Below are positions 8,487 to 17,052 of a DNA stretch of 64,000 nt, piece by piece. The DNA lies in the NCBI RefSeq assembly GCF_011762045.1, contig NZ_JAASQS010000001.1, positions 521,868 to 585,867 of the forward strand, read 5' to 3'. The stretch is from Rhizomicrobium electricum (lineage in GTDB: Bacteria; Pseudomonadota; Alphaproteobacteria; Micropepsales; Micropepsaceae). The notes beneath the pieces were generated by a model. That model was not told the DNA's origin, made no database searches, and saw only the letters and a program-made list of their open reading frames with translations. Both the position numbers and the translations under genes were made by a program. Every line of letters begins with the position of its first letter. Within the stretch, counting starts at the first letter, position 1.

Positions 8487-8972
8487 ATGCGAACTGCAGC
8501 CCGTTTGCTCGCTTCCGGACTCGCCTTGGCGGCCGTGCAATGCCTCTCTCCCGCCACAGCGGGCCACATGTCGGACTTCGATCTCAACAAGCTCGACAGT
8601 TGGGCGGATGCTATCGCGGTGTGCGACGTGACGCGCTTTCTGCTCACCGATCCCGACACCGGGGCCGACGCCATTATCGTCGCGGGCCGCGGTAACACCC
8701 ATGTCGCGCTCTACAAGCCGCTGTACCAGCCGCCGACCAACTTCTTCTCCGACGTGATGCGCCAGACCTTCGAGCGCGTGCAGAAAGCCGGCCAAGTGAG
8801 CTTCGACGGCTATAGCCGCGCCCGCATCCATTATGCCGGCCGTATGATATCCGCCTATTCCGGGGCCACTCTCGCCGAGAAACACTACATGGCCGACCAG
8901 ATGGAGCTTTGCTACCACTTGGCGGTCCGGGCCGGCGTCAAGCTTACACCAGCCATGCGTCAAGAGCCCTGA
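8487..8972 (+). CDS. Secreted protein of unknown function
   Basis: 161 residues beginning MRTAARLLASGLALAAV, a Sec signal peptide cleaved probably after ATAG near residue 26. The start at 8487 is set by GGGAG about 10 nt upstream and by the signal peptide, which would be displaced from an earlier start. The mature part is soluble and has only two cysteines (CDV near residue 48 and LCYHL near residue 141) that could form a disulfide. I recognise no domain. It is flanked by intergenic DNA on both sides and is likely monocistronic. High codon GC at position 3 supports it as real. Confidence 0.7.
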   Translation: MRTAARLLASGLALAAVQCLSPATAGHMSDFDLNKLDSWADAIAVCDVTRFLLTDPDTGADAIIVAGRGNTHVALYKPLYQPPTNFFSDVMRQTFERVQKAGQVSFDGYSRARIHYAGRMISAYSGATLAEKHYMADQMELCYHLAVRAGVKLTPAMRQEP

Positions 8973-9146
8973 CAGCTTGCCGCGGCCGGCTTCGGAACCG
9001 GACGTCAAATCCGCCCATCTATCAACGCCTTGCAGCAACGGAGCGGATACTGCCGCGACCATTCGAATAAGCCGCAGCAAACGAGCTTGTTAACACACGG
9101 CCCGTAAGAATAATCGCCGCGGTCTTGGTTTGAAGGGCTTTTTGTC

Positions 9147-11402
9147 ATGCGCGGCCGGTTGTTTGGCGTTGCTTTGGTCTGTCTCACTACCGGCGCGATA
9201 GCGCAGCCTGGACAACCCTGGATGAATACCGCGCTCAGCCCCGATGCGCGCGCCGATCTGATCCAGAAGGAAATGACCCGCGACGAGATGCTGGTTCTGG
9301 TCGACGGCTATCTCGGGGTCGCCTACCAAAAAGGCTTTCACGATCCCATCCCGGCGTGGATGAAGCCGCTCTTGCCCGGCTCGGCCGGCTTCGTACCCGG
9401 CATCCCGCGCCTCGGCATTCCGGCGCTGACCGAATCCGACGCCAGCCTCGGCGTCGCCAATGGCGGCAACATGCGCCCCGGCGACACCGCGGTGGCGCTG
9501 CCCTCCTCGCTGCTCACTGCTGCCACCTTCAATCCGAGCGTTGCCTTTGAAGGCGGCGCCATGATCGGACGCGAAGCACGCGCGAAGGGCTTCAACGTGA
9601 TGCTGGCGGGCGGCGTCAATCTGGCCCGCGAACCGAGGAACGGCCGTACCTTCGAATACGTCGGCGAAGACCCGTGGCTCGCCGGTCTCATCGCCGGAGC
9701 CTCGATCAAAGGCATCCAGAGCCAGAGCATCATTTCCACCGCCAAGCATTTCGCGTTCAACGACCAGGAAACCGCCCGCACGGTGATGAGCGTCGCGATG
9801 GAAGAAGGCGACGCGCGGGAAAGCGATCTGCTCGCCTTCGAGATCGCGCTCGAAAAAGGCGATCCGGGCGCGATCATGTGCTCGTATAACCGCTACAAGA
9901 ACGTCTATGCCTGCGAGAATCCGTATCTGTTGACCGACGTGCTGCGCAGCGACTGGGGCTATCAGGGCTTCGTGCTGTCGGACTGGGGTGCGGTGCATTC
10001 GACCGAGAAGGCCGTCAATGCCGGTCTCGATCAGGAATCCTCCAACGGCTCCGACGCCATCGATTTCTTCGGCACGCCGCTGCGCGATGCTGTCGCCAAA
10101 GGCACCGTGCCGGAAGCGCGACTGCGCCAGATGGTGCATCGCATCCTGAGAACCATGTTCGCCAAAGGCCTGTTCGACCGACCGGTGGTCAAAGGCCCGA
10201 TCGATGTCTATGGCGATCTCGCGGTAGCGCAGAAGAACGCCGAAGAAGGCATCGTGCTGCTCAAGAACGAAAAGGCCGCGTTGCCGCTCGATCCGGGCAA
10301 GAAGCGCCAGAAGATCGCGGTGATCGGCGGCTTCGCCGACAAGGGCGTGCTGTCGGGCGGCGGTTCTTCGCAAGTTCACGGCATCGGCCACACCAAGGAT
10401 ATGCACGTCTCCCTCGGCGGCGGCACCAAAGTGATCGGCGGTACGACCTGGACCCTGCCGCGTGATACCGGCGTACTGCATGCGACGGCCCCGCTTGCCG
10501 AAATCAAGAAGATGGCTCCCAAGGCGCGCGTGTCGTTCACCGACGGCGACGATATCGCCCAAGCAGTTGCGGCGGCGAAGAAGGCCGATGTCGCGATCGT
10601 GTTTGCGACCCAATACATGACGGAAGGCGTCGATGTGATCGACCTCGCCTTGCCCGGAAATCAGAACGCGCTGATCGAGGCGGTCGCGGCGGCCAATCCC
10701 AATACCATCGTAGTCCTCGAAACCGGCGGCCCGGTCACCATGCCGTGGCTCGACCGCGTCGCGGGCGTGGTGGAAGCCTGGTATCCCGGCAATGGCGGCG
10801 CTGCCGCGATCGCCCGCATCCTGTTCGGCGAAGTCAATCCGTCGGGCCGTTTGCCGGTCACCTTCCCGCTCGCCGAAAGCCAGCTGCCGCATCCGATCAT
10901 CACCGGCCAGCGCCCCGATCGAAAGATCGTCGGCACCAGCGGCACGCCGACCGCGTACGATGTGATCTATCAGGAAGGTTCGCGCGTCGGCTATCGCTGG
11001 TTCGAAGACCAGAAACTCACCCCGCAGTTCCCGTTCGGCTATGGCCTGTCGTACACCAGCTTCGCCTTTGAAAACCTGAAGCTGGTCGGCGCCTCGACCA
11101 TCAAAGCCGAGTTCGACGTGAAAAATACCGGCATCCGCGCCGGCAAGACGGTGGCGCAGGTTTACGTCAAGCCGCCGTTCGGCCCCGTCCGTCTGGTCGG
11201 ATTCGAAAAGGTCGAGCTCAGTCCGGGCGAGAGCAAGCACGTCACGCTCTATGCTGACCGGCGCCTGATCGCAATGTTCAATGCCGACGCCAATCAGTGG
11301 AACGTGGCCGAAGGCGATTACGTCGTGCGGCTGGGCGGCTCGGCAACCGACAAAGCGGCGGTGGGCACGGTGCACGTCAATGCGGGGACGGTGCGGCCGT
11401 AA
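9147..11402 (+). CDS. Glycoside hydrolase family 3 beta-glucosidase-like enzyme, exported
   Basis: A 751-residue GH3 enzyme with a signal peptide (1-20). The N-terminal TIM-barrel-like domain carries NFNPSVAFEGG-type substrate loops and the nucleophile Asp279 in GFVLSDWGAVHS. The C-terminal alpha/beta sandwich runs from about 385 to 590, and a fibronectin-III-like domain follows FPFGYGLSYTSF. The family hydrolyses beta-glucosides, beta-xylosides or mixed oligosaccharides; the exact sugar is not readable. It is the first gene of a carbohydrate-ester locus and its end overlaps by 26 bp the convergent hydrolase gene. Confidence 0.92.
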   Translation: MRGRLFGVALVCLTTGAIAQPGQPWMNTALSPDARADLIQKEMTRDEMLVLVDGYLGVAYQKGFHDPIPAWMKPLLPGSAGFVPGIPRLGIPALTESDASLGVANGGNMRPGDTAVALPSSLLTAATFNPSVAFEGGAMIGREARAKGFNVMLAGGVNLAREPRNGRTFEYVGEDPWLAGLIAGASIKGIQSQSIISTAKHFAFNDQETARTVMSVAMEEGDARESDLLAFEIALEKGDPGAIMCSYNRYKNVYACENPYLLTDVLRSDWGYQGFVLSDWGAVHSTEKAVNAGLDQESSNGSDAIDFFGTPLRDAVAKGTVPEARLRQMVHRILRTMFAKGLFDRPVVKGPIDVYGDLAVAQKNAEEGIVLLKNEKAALPLDPGKKRQKIAVIGGFADKGVLSGGGSSQVHGIGHTKDMHVSLGGGTKVIGGTTWTLPRDTGVLHATAPLAEIKKMAPKARVSFTDGDDIAQAVAAAKKADVAIVFATQYMTEGVDVIDLALPGNQNALIEAVAAANPNTIVVLETGGPVTMPWLDRVAGVVEAWYPGNGGAAAIARILFGEVNPSGRLPVTFPLAESQLPHPIITGQRPDRKIVGTSGTPTAYDVIYQEGSRVGYRWFEDQKLTPQFPFGYGLSYTSFAFENLKLVGASTIKAEFDVKNTGIRAGKTVAQVYVKPPFGPVRLVGFEKVELSPGESKHVTLYADRRLIAMFNADANQWNVAEGDYVVRLGGSATDKAAVGTVHVNAGTVRP

Positions 11403-12327
11403 TCTGCTTGTCGATCCACGTCGCAACGTCTTTCCAATACGTGGAACCGGCGAGGTCGCGCAGCAGCATGTGGTAGCCGTTGGGATAGAGCCGTTCTTCG
11501 AAGTTCGAATGCGCCGATAGTTTCTTCGCCGCCTCCGCCGCGGCGGCGGGCGGAATGACCTGATCCTTCTCGCCATGCAGCATCAGGATCGGCGGCGGAT
11601 CTTTCAGTTTGCCGGCATCCTCGCGTGCATCGTCCATCAAATTGGCGAGACCCCATATCGCATCGGTGCGGGTGGCCTTGATGACCAGCGGATCGCGCGA
11701 GAATTTCTTCAGCATCTCGATATTGTTCGATGGCCAGATGTGGACCACGCCGCGGCCCGTCACCGTCATTCCGGGCATGACGTGGGCACTGAACCACATG
11801 GCCAGGCGATAATAGAACGGCATGTCAGAACGCGACCACACCGCAGGTGCCACCAGGACAATGCCGTCGGCATGCGGCGGATGATCGGACGCAAAGGCCG
11901 TCAATACCACTGCACCGCCCATGCTCTCGCCGAGCACGAACAGCGGCATACCGGGGTGGCGGGCGCGGACCGCCGCAAGACAATCGGCCAGATCGCGATC
12001 CAAGACCTCCTCGCCCGCCCACAAGCCGGTGTTGGGCGCCCGGCCAAAGCCGCGCTGATCGTACGCATAGGTAGTGATTCCATGCTCGGCCCAATACGGC
12101 GCCGGCAGCGCGAACGCGTTGGAATAATCATTCATGCCGTGCAGAGCGACGATCACGGCGCGCGGCTTCTGTGCATCCCAATGGCGCAGCGGCAATGCGA
12201 GCCCATCGCGAGTCGTGAAAAATTCGTCAGAAACAACCGGGGCGACGTTCTCAAGGCCGAGCGGCGCCGTGACCGGCGCACAGCCAGCCAGAATGACGCA
12301 GGCGAGAAGGACGGCCAATCTGGCCAT
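11377..12327 (-). CDS. Lipoprotein alpha/beta hydrolase (monoacylglycerol lipase/lysophospholipase-like)
   Basis: A 316-residue serine hydrolase. The N-terminus MARLAVLLACVILAGCAP is a lipoprotein signal with lipobox LAGC. The oxyanion loop is ALHGMNDYSNAF, the nucleophile elbow is VLGESMGG, and Asp and His lie near the end in LHGEKDQVIPP and NGYHMLLRD. I chose the ATG at 12327 because GGAGG lies 7-8 nt upstream and the lipobox begins there; 69 in-frame codons upstream look non-coding. It is convergent with the GH3 gene and divergent from the acetylesterase. The substrate may be a lipid or an acylated glycan. Confidence 0.87.
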   Translation of the reverse strand: MARLAVLLACVILAGCAPVTAPLGLENVAPVVSDEFFTTRDGLALPLRHWDAQKPRAVIVALHGMNDYSNAFALPAPYWAEHGITTYAYDQRGFGRAPNTGLWAGEEVLDRDLADCLAAVRARHPGMPLFVLGESMGGAVVLTAFASDHPPHADGIVLVAPAVWSRSDMPFYYRLAMWFSAHVMPGMTVTGRGVVHIWPSNNIEMLKKFSRDPLVIKATRTDAIWGLANLMDDAREDAGKLKDPPPILMLHGEKDQVIPPAAAAEAAKKLSAHSNFEERLYPNGYHMLLRDLAGSTYWKDVATWIDKQITAAPSPH

Positions 12328-12397
12328 CAGAAGTCCTCCGGTATTTAATCGGGAAAAATCAGCCTCAGGGCCCAGAGAATAAGAAGAGGAATCGGGA

Positions 12398-14413
12398 ATG
12401 GACAAGCCTGTCGTTGCCCTCGTGGCTGCCGCGTTCACGCTCAGTGCCTGCTCCAGCCTGCCGCTGATGAAGCCGCCGCCGCCGGTGGTCGCCGTTGTCA
12501 AAGGCGAGCAGAAATTCGCGCCTAAGCCGCTCACCCTACTTTATACGACCTTCCAGGACCACGCCGTGCTGCAGCGGAACAAGCCGATCCCGGTCTGGGG
12601 CCGGACCGCGCCGGGCGCCGAAGTGGACGTCTCGTTCGCCGGTCAGACCGCAACCGCAACGGCCGATGCCGCGGGCCAATGGAAGACCGAACTGAAGGCG
12701 ATGACGGCGGGTGGGCCCTATGTGCTCGCCGCCAAATCGTCGAACGGCGACAGCCAGACGGTCAAAGACGTGATGATCGGCGACGTCTATCTCTGTTCCG
12801 GCCAATCCAACATGGAACTGCCGCTGCGGCTCGCGACCAACTACGACAGCGAAATGCGCGGCGCCACCAATTCCATGATCCGTTTGTTCCACGTACAGCG
12901 CTTCACCAGCCCGGCACCGCGCACGACGTTCGGTGCCGATGCGAGCTGGGCGGTCACCACGCCGGACAATGCCAAGGAGTTCTCCGCCACCTGCTATTAC
13001 TTCGGCCGCGAACTGCAGCCGGCGGCGGGCATTGCATTGGGCCTCATCGAGGACGCCTGGGGCGGATCGGCGATCCAGGCCTGGATCAGCAATGAAAAGC
13101 TGGCGAGCCTCGGCGGCTACGGCGAGACGCTCGATATCGTGAAGACCTATGCGGCCACGCCGAAGGCCGGCGACCTGAAATACCGCGCTCTGGTGCATTC
13201 CTGGTTTGCGGCCAACGATCCGGCGCTGAAAGCGGGATGGGCCGATCCGGCGTTCGACGACACCGGGTGGGATGCCCTCGTCGCGACCGGTGGCTACCGG
13301 CCGTGGCCGAAACTCGCCAACTTCAACGGCGTCGTCTGGCTGCGCAAGACGATCGAACTTTCCGAAGACGAAGCGACGGGCGCGGCCACGCTCAATCTCG
13401 GACAGGTCAGCGACATCGATCTCACCTTCGTCAACGGTGTCGAGGTCGGCGCCGGCGAAGGCTACGACGTGGCGCGCGCTTATGCGGTTCCCGCCGGAAC
13501 GCTGCATGCCGGCAAGAACGTGATCGTGGTTGCGGTCAAAATGGGCGCAGCCTTTCTCGATCCCGCCGACAAGATGAATTTGAAACTCGCCAGCGGCACG
13601 GCCAAGCCGCTCGCCGGCCCGTGGAAGTTCAAGACGTCGGCCAACGAGCCGCTTCCCGCCATAGCGCATCAGCCCTGGCTCAACCAGTTCGGCGTTTCGA
13701 CGCTGTATAACGGCATGATCCTGCCGCTCGGCCCCACCGCGATCCGCGGCATCGTCTGGTATCAGGGCGAAACCGACGCGGGCCAGCCCACAGAGTACCG
13801 CCGCCTATTGAAAGCATTGATCGAGGATTGGCGCGGGCGTTTCGGTGCCGATACGCCGTTCTTCGCGGTGCAATTGCCGGGCTTTGGAGCACCACGCCTC
13901 GTTCCCGGACAATCGAATTGGGCCGAGTTGCGCGAAAGCCAACGCATCACGACTGCCGCAATGCCCGATGCAGGACTGGCCGTCACGACCGATCTCGGCG
14001 TGTCCGACAACATTCATCCGCAGATGAAACAGGAAGTCGGCCGCCGGCTGGCGCTGCTCGCCAAGAAAATGGTTTATGCACTTCCCATCGAAGGCATGAG
14101 CCCCTCACCGGCGAGCGCGACGCGCCAAGGCAAGACGGTAACCGTACGCTTCGATCACATCGGCGCCGGCCTCACCGCGCGCGAATGGGACAAAGCCATC
14201 GGCTTCTCCGTATGCAGCGAAGACCGTTCCTGCCAGTGGGTCGATGGCATCGTGGCCAAAGATTCGGTGACGCTCGCTGCGACCGCCAAAGCCAAATACG
14301 TGCGGTTCTGCTGGTCCGACAGCCCGTTGTGCAATCTCTACAGTGTCGAGGGCCTGCCGGCGGTGCCGTTCGAATTGCCGATCACAAATGCGGGACGCGC
14401 AGCGAAGAAGTAG
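12398..14413 (+). CDS. Lipoprotein sialate-O-acetylesterase-family (SASA) carbohydrate esterase
   Basis: A 671-residue SGNH-type esterase with lipoprotein signal (FTLSACSS). The catalytic Ser137 is in CSGQSNME, a second conserved block is WYQGETDA, and the Asp/His pair is D537-x-x-H540 in SDNIHPQ. An inserted beta-sandwich (about 270-400) resembles the non-catalytic domain common in these enzymes. The family removes acetyl groups from sialic acids or, in plant-degrading bacteria, from xylan-type glycans. With no sialic acid genes nearby and a GH3 enzyme adjacent, plant or microbial glycan deacetylation is the better guess. Confidence 0.88.
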   Translation: MDKPVVALVAAAFTLSACSSLPLMKPPPPVVAVVKGEQKFAPKPLTLLYTTFQDHAVLQRNKPIPVWGRTAPGAEVDVSFAGQTATATADAAGQWKTELKAMTAGGPYVLAAKSSNGDSQTVKDVMIGDVYLCSGQSNMELPLRLATNYDSEMRGATNSMIRLFHVQRFTSPAPRTTFGADASWAVTTPDNAKEFSATCYYFGRELQPAAGIALGLIEDAWGGSAIQAWISNEKLASLGGYGETLDIVKTYAATPKAGDLKYRALVHSWFAANDPALKAGWADPAFDDTGWDALVATGGYRPWPKLANFNGVVWLRKTIELSEDEATGAATLNLGQVSDIDLTFVNGVEVGAGEGYDVARAYAVPAGTLHAGKNVIVVAVKMGAAFLDPADKMNLKLASGTAKPLAGPWKFKTSANEPLPAIAHQPWLNQFGVSTLYNGMILPLGPTAIRGIVWYQGETDAGQPTEYRRLLKALIEDWRGRFGADTPFFAVQLPGFGAPRLVPGQSNWAELRESQRITTAAMPDAGLAVTTDLGVSDNIHPQMKQEVGRRLALLAKKMVYALPIEGMSPSPASATRQGKTVTVRFDHIGAGLTAREWDKAIGFSVCSEDRSCQWVDGIVAKDSVTLAATAKAKYVRFCWSDSPLCNLYSVEGLPAVPFELPITNAGRAAKK

Positions 14414-14485
14414 CACCCCACAAAATTGTGATTTCGGCCGCCGGAGCCGCCGCGATAGCCTCCTTCTCTCAATCAGGAGAGGGCT

Positions 14486-15019
14486 ATGGATCGCAAGGAA
14501 TTCCTTAAAGGCTGCGCCACGGGTTTGTGCGCCTGCGCTGCTGCGTGCCTGCCAACCGGAGCGCTTGCCGAACCGACCAAGGCGGAAGACTGGAAGCTGC
14601 CGTTCGTCCAGCGGCGCTATGCCAAGCTCATTGGTTCGCTGTCGAAGCAGCTCTCCCCCGCCGAGATGTCGGCGACCATGCAGGAACTTGGTTCCTTCTG
14701 CGCTTCCGAACTCGACAGCAAGACGGAAGCTTTTCGCGGCAATCCCGAAGCCTACATCAAGGAAGCTACCAAAAACGGCTCGGTGGTGACGTACGACGCG
14801 GCCACCAAGACCTACACCTCTTCCTACGATCCCAAGGGCGACTGCTTCTGCCCGTTCAACAGCCTCAAGGCGAAAACGCCGGGCGCGGTGTGCGATTGTT
14901 CGGTCGGCTGGACCAAGCACACCTGGGGCATCGTTCTCAACAAGGAAGCAAAGGTCGTGTTGAAGGAAGCGGTGCTGCGCGGCGGCAAGGTTTGCAAGGT
15001 CGAAGTCACCGCGGCTTGA
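14486..15019 (+). CDS. Exported cysteine-rich protein of unknown function
   Basis: 177 residues with AGGAGAGG before the ATG. The N-terminus MDRKEFLKGCATGLCACAAACLPTGALA is an export signal containing four cysteines; none is in a classical lipobox. The mature C-terminal half has a Cys cluster, DCFCPFNSL and VCDCSVGW, and a final KVCKVE, which suggests metal binding or paired disulfides. It recalls the Cys-rich end of DUF6144/L-2-amino-thiazoline-4-carboxylate-hydrolase-like proteins, a weak resemblance. It overlaps the convergent UDG gene by 14 bp. Confidence 0.7.
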   Translation: MDRKEFLKGCATGLCACAAACLPTGALAEPTKAEDWKLPFVQRRYAKLIGSLSKQLSPAEMSATMQELGSFCASELDSKTEAFRGNPEAYIKEATKNGSVVTYDAATKTYTSSYDPKGDCFCPFNSLKAKTPGAVCDCSVGWTKHTWGIVLNKEAKVVLKEAVLRGGKVCKVEVTAA

Positions 15020-15608
15020 GCGCCTGCTTCACGCGCCGCCTGAGATAAGGCAGCAGGTCTTCGGCGAACCAGGGATTCTTCTTGAGCCACGCATTGTTGC
15101 GCCACGACGGGTGTGGCAGCGGAATGCGATCGGGTGTGTATTCACGCCAGGATTTCACCGTGTCCGACACGGTCTTCTTGGCACGCCCCTTCAGGTGCCA
15201 GTTGAAGGCATAGGTGCCGATCAGCAGCGTGAGATCGAACGGCGGCAGAACGGCGAACAGTTTGTCCTGCCAGGCTTCGGCGCACTCCTTGCGCGGCGGC
15301 AGATCTCCGCCGTTGGCGTCATAGCCGGGAAAGCAATGCGCCATCCCGATGATCGCGATCTTGTGCTCGTCGTAGAACACGTCGCGGCCGATGCCCATCC
15401 AGTCGCGCAAGCGGTCGCCGGACGGATCGTTGAACGAAAGCCCGGTCTCGTGCACCCGGATTCCCGGCGCCTGGGCGATGATGCAGATGCGGGCCTTGGC
15501 GCTGGCGCGGATCACCGGCCGGACGCCATGGGGCAGGTGCGCCTCGCAGATCCGGCAGGCGCGGATTTCGGCCAAAAGCTTGGAAAGATTGCGGTCCGTC
15601 GTGGTCAT
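15006..15608 (-). CDS. Uracil-DNA glycosylase superfamily protein
   Basis: 200 residues with UDG-superfamily blocks: an early CRIC pair, IIAQAPGIRVHETGLSFNDPSGDRLRDWMGI (active-site region), GMAHCFPG, LLIGTYAFNWHL and the C-terminal LPHPSWRNNAWLKKNPWF, equivalent to the HPSPLS DNA-insertion loop. The start at 15608 (MTTTDRNL) is favoured over one six codons upstream. It may excise uracil or a related damaged base. Only two cysteines are near the N-terminus, so a full 4Fe-4S cluster as in family 4 is not assured. It diverges from ric. Confidence 0.82.
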   Translation of the reverse strand: MTTTDRNLSKLLAEIRACRICEAHLPHGVRPVIRASAKARICIIAQAPGIRVHETGLSFNDPSGDRLRDWMGIGRDVFYDEHKIAIIGMAHCFPGYDANGGDLPPRKECAEAWQDKLFAVLPPFDLTLLIGTYAFNWHLKGRAKKTVSDTVKSWREYTPDRIPLPHPSWRNNAWLKKNPWFAEDLLPYLRRRVKQALKPR

Positions 15609-15635
15609 GGCTGCACAGTGTCGCACGGTTTAAAT

Positions 15636-15652
15636 AGGTATTGTTGATACTT
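15636..15652. promoter_or_regulatory. Imperfect dyad upstream of ric
   Basis: AGGTAT-N5-ATACTT is a dyad with five of six arm pairs matching, 46 bp before the ric start and 28 bp upstream of the divergent UDG start. A nitric-oxide or iron-sulfur sensing repressor would be expected to control ric, but the sequence does not match a site I can name. Confidence 0.25.
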
Positions 15653-15697
15653 CTTTTAACCCCCTACACTCCCCCTGCCAACGACCAGGAGGAGCCC

Positions 15698-16372
15698 ATG
15701 TCCGCGACCACCGAAACTCTGAGCCAGCTCGCCACCACGATCCCCGGAGCCACGGGCGTTTTCCGCAAATACAAACTCGATTTCTGCTGCGGCGGTGCGG
15801 TGAGCCTTGCGGAGGCGGCGGCAGCCAAGGGCCTCGATGCCGATGCCATCGCCGGAGAACTTAAGGCCCTCGCGCCGGTACCGGCGGAGGCGCCGACCGA
15901 AACCGTGCCCCTGATCGCCCATATCCTGACGCGCTACCACGAAGTTCATCGCCGCGAACTGCCGGAGCTGATCCGGCTGGCCAAGCGCGTTGAAGCAGTC
16001 CACGGCGAACGGCCCGACGCGCCTAAGGGCCTTGCCGATATCCTGGTACCGTTCGCGCGCGAACTCGATGACCATATGCGCAAAGAAGAGATGGTGCTGT
16101 TCCCGATGATGGAAGACGGCGGCAACGATTTCATCCGCCACCCCATCGGCGTGATGCGGACCGAGCATATCGAAGCGGGCGCAACGCTGAAACAGCTGGA
16201 AGCCTTTGCCGGCGAGCCCCCGGCCGACGCCTGCCCGACCTGGCGCGCCCTCAATGCCGGTCTCGCCAAGTTCTGCGACGACCTGATGAACCACATTCAT
16301 CTCGAAAATAACGTGCTGTTCCCGGCATTCGAAACTGCGGAACATCACGAAGGATGCGGCTGCGGGCATTAG
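15698..16372 (+). CDS. ric: Iron-sulfur cluster repair di-iron protein (RIC/YtfE/ScdA)
   Basis: A 224-residue cytoplasmic di-iron protein that restores iron-sulfur clusters after nitrosative or oxidative damage. The short ScdA N-terminal domain carries the signature DFCCGGAVSL, and a hemerythrin-like four-helix domain follows with iron-ligand histidines in HILTRYHEVHRREL, ELDDHMRKEEMVLFPM, RTEHIEAG and LMNHIHLENNVLFP. AGGAGGAG (15687-15694) fixes the ATG at 15698. The C-terminal EHHEGCGCGH is an extra metal-binding-looking tail. It is probably monocistronic and induced by NO or peroxide stress. Confidence 0.95.
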   Translation: MSATTETLSQLATTIPGATGVFRKYKLDFCCGGAVSLAEAAAAKGLDADAIAGELKALAPVPAEAPTETVPLIAHILTRYHEVHRRELPELIRLAKRVEAVHGERPDAPKGLADILVPFARELDDHMRKEEMVLFPMMEDGGNDFIRHPIGVMRTEHIEAGATLKQLEAFAGEPPADACPTWRALNAGLAKFCDDLMNHIHLENNVLFPAFETAEHHEGCGCGH

Positions 16373-16390
16373 GCCGCGCAGCCGGTCCCG

Positions 16391-16954
16391 TCACAAGGCG
16401 GCGGAACTCGACATCTCCGTGGTATGCGCGTGACCGTCACGGCGGTGGTAGACGGCAACGACTAGAATGTGGTCGACCTCTGCCTCGCCGAGCGGCAGAT
16501 AGAGATATTCGCAATAGATGTAACCGCGTGCCTGGCCGCTGCGAGCGACCCAGCCGCGCATGGCGAGCGGTTCGCCTTCGCGCACGATGCTATCGTAGTA
16601 CGGCTTGATGAATTTCGGAAAACGGGGCGTCAGTATTTCGGTCTGGCTCCAGCGCAACCCCTGGAACGACTGGCCGTGTGCCATCACCGAGGCGTCCCCG
16701 ACGATGCGGTATTCGTAATCGCTGCCGCCGTCGATCACCTTGATCAGCGTCGTGTTGCGCAGGATCGGCTTCAGTACGCGCGGCGTGATCGCCTGGCGCG
16801 GCGGAAATCGGCGGCCGTCCTTAAGACTCTCCCAAATCCGGTGCGCATTCAGCAAAACCGCATTATCGACATCGTCCAGAGGGATGCGGTGGCATGGCCG
16901 CGGGTTGGCGTCACAACCAACCGCAAGCGAACCGTCGATATCCATCGTGGACAT
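16391..16954 (-). CDS. PAS-domain protein of unknown function (PAS_5 type)
   Basis: 187 residues with one PAS-like domain (about 35-175) containing ILRNTTLIKVIDGGSDYEYRIVGDASV and YIYCEYLYLPLG, a pattern common in alphaproteobacterial single-domain PAS_5 proteins. It has no output domain and no membrane segment. It may sense a ligand or redox state for another protein. The start at 16954 is preferred, though Met4 is possible. Its promoter region contains TTAA-N8-TTAA, one base too wide for a CtrA box. Confidence 0.78.
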   Translation of the reverse strand: MSTMDIDGSLAVGCDANPRPCHRIPLDDVDNAVLLNAHRIWESLKDGRRFPPRQAITPRVLKPILRNTTLIKVIDGGSDYEYRIVGDASVMAHGQSFQGLRWSQTEILTPRFPKFIKPYYDSIVREGEPLAMRGWVARSGQARGYIYCEYLYLPLGEAEVDHILVVAVYHRRDGHAHTTEMSSSAAL

Positions 16955-17052
16955 GGCAACATGCCGGTATGAAAGTCGCCATGATTTAGCCGCAATGACT
17001 GTTAACGCGGCATTTAATTTTAGCTCCGCGCTGTCCTGAAACCCCGATATTC

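Noticed and set aside
9090..11576. 828-residue frame on the minus strand
   Set aside because: Antisense of the GH3 enzyme; no signal peptide or recognisable motif.
17002..17017. TTAA-N8-TTAA near the PAS-protein promoter as a CtrA box
   Set aside because: The spacer is eight bases instead of seven, which usually abolishes CtrA recognition.
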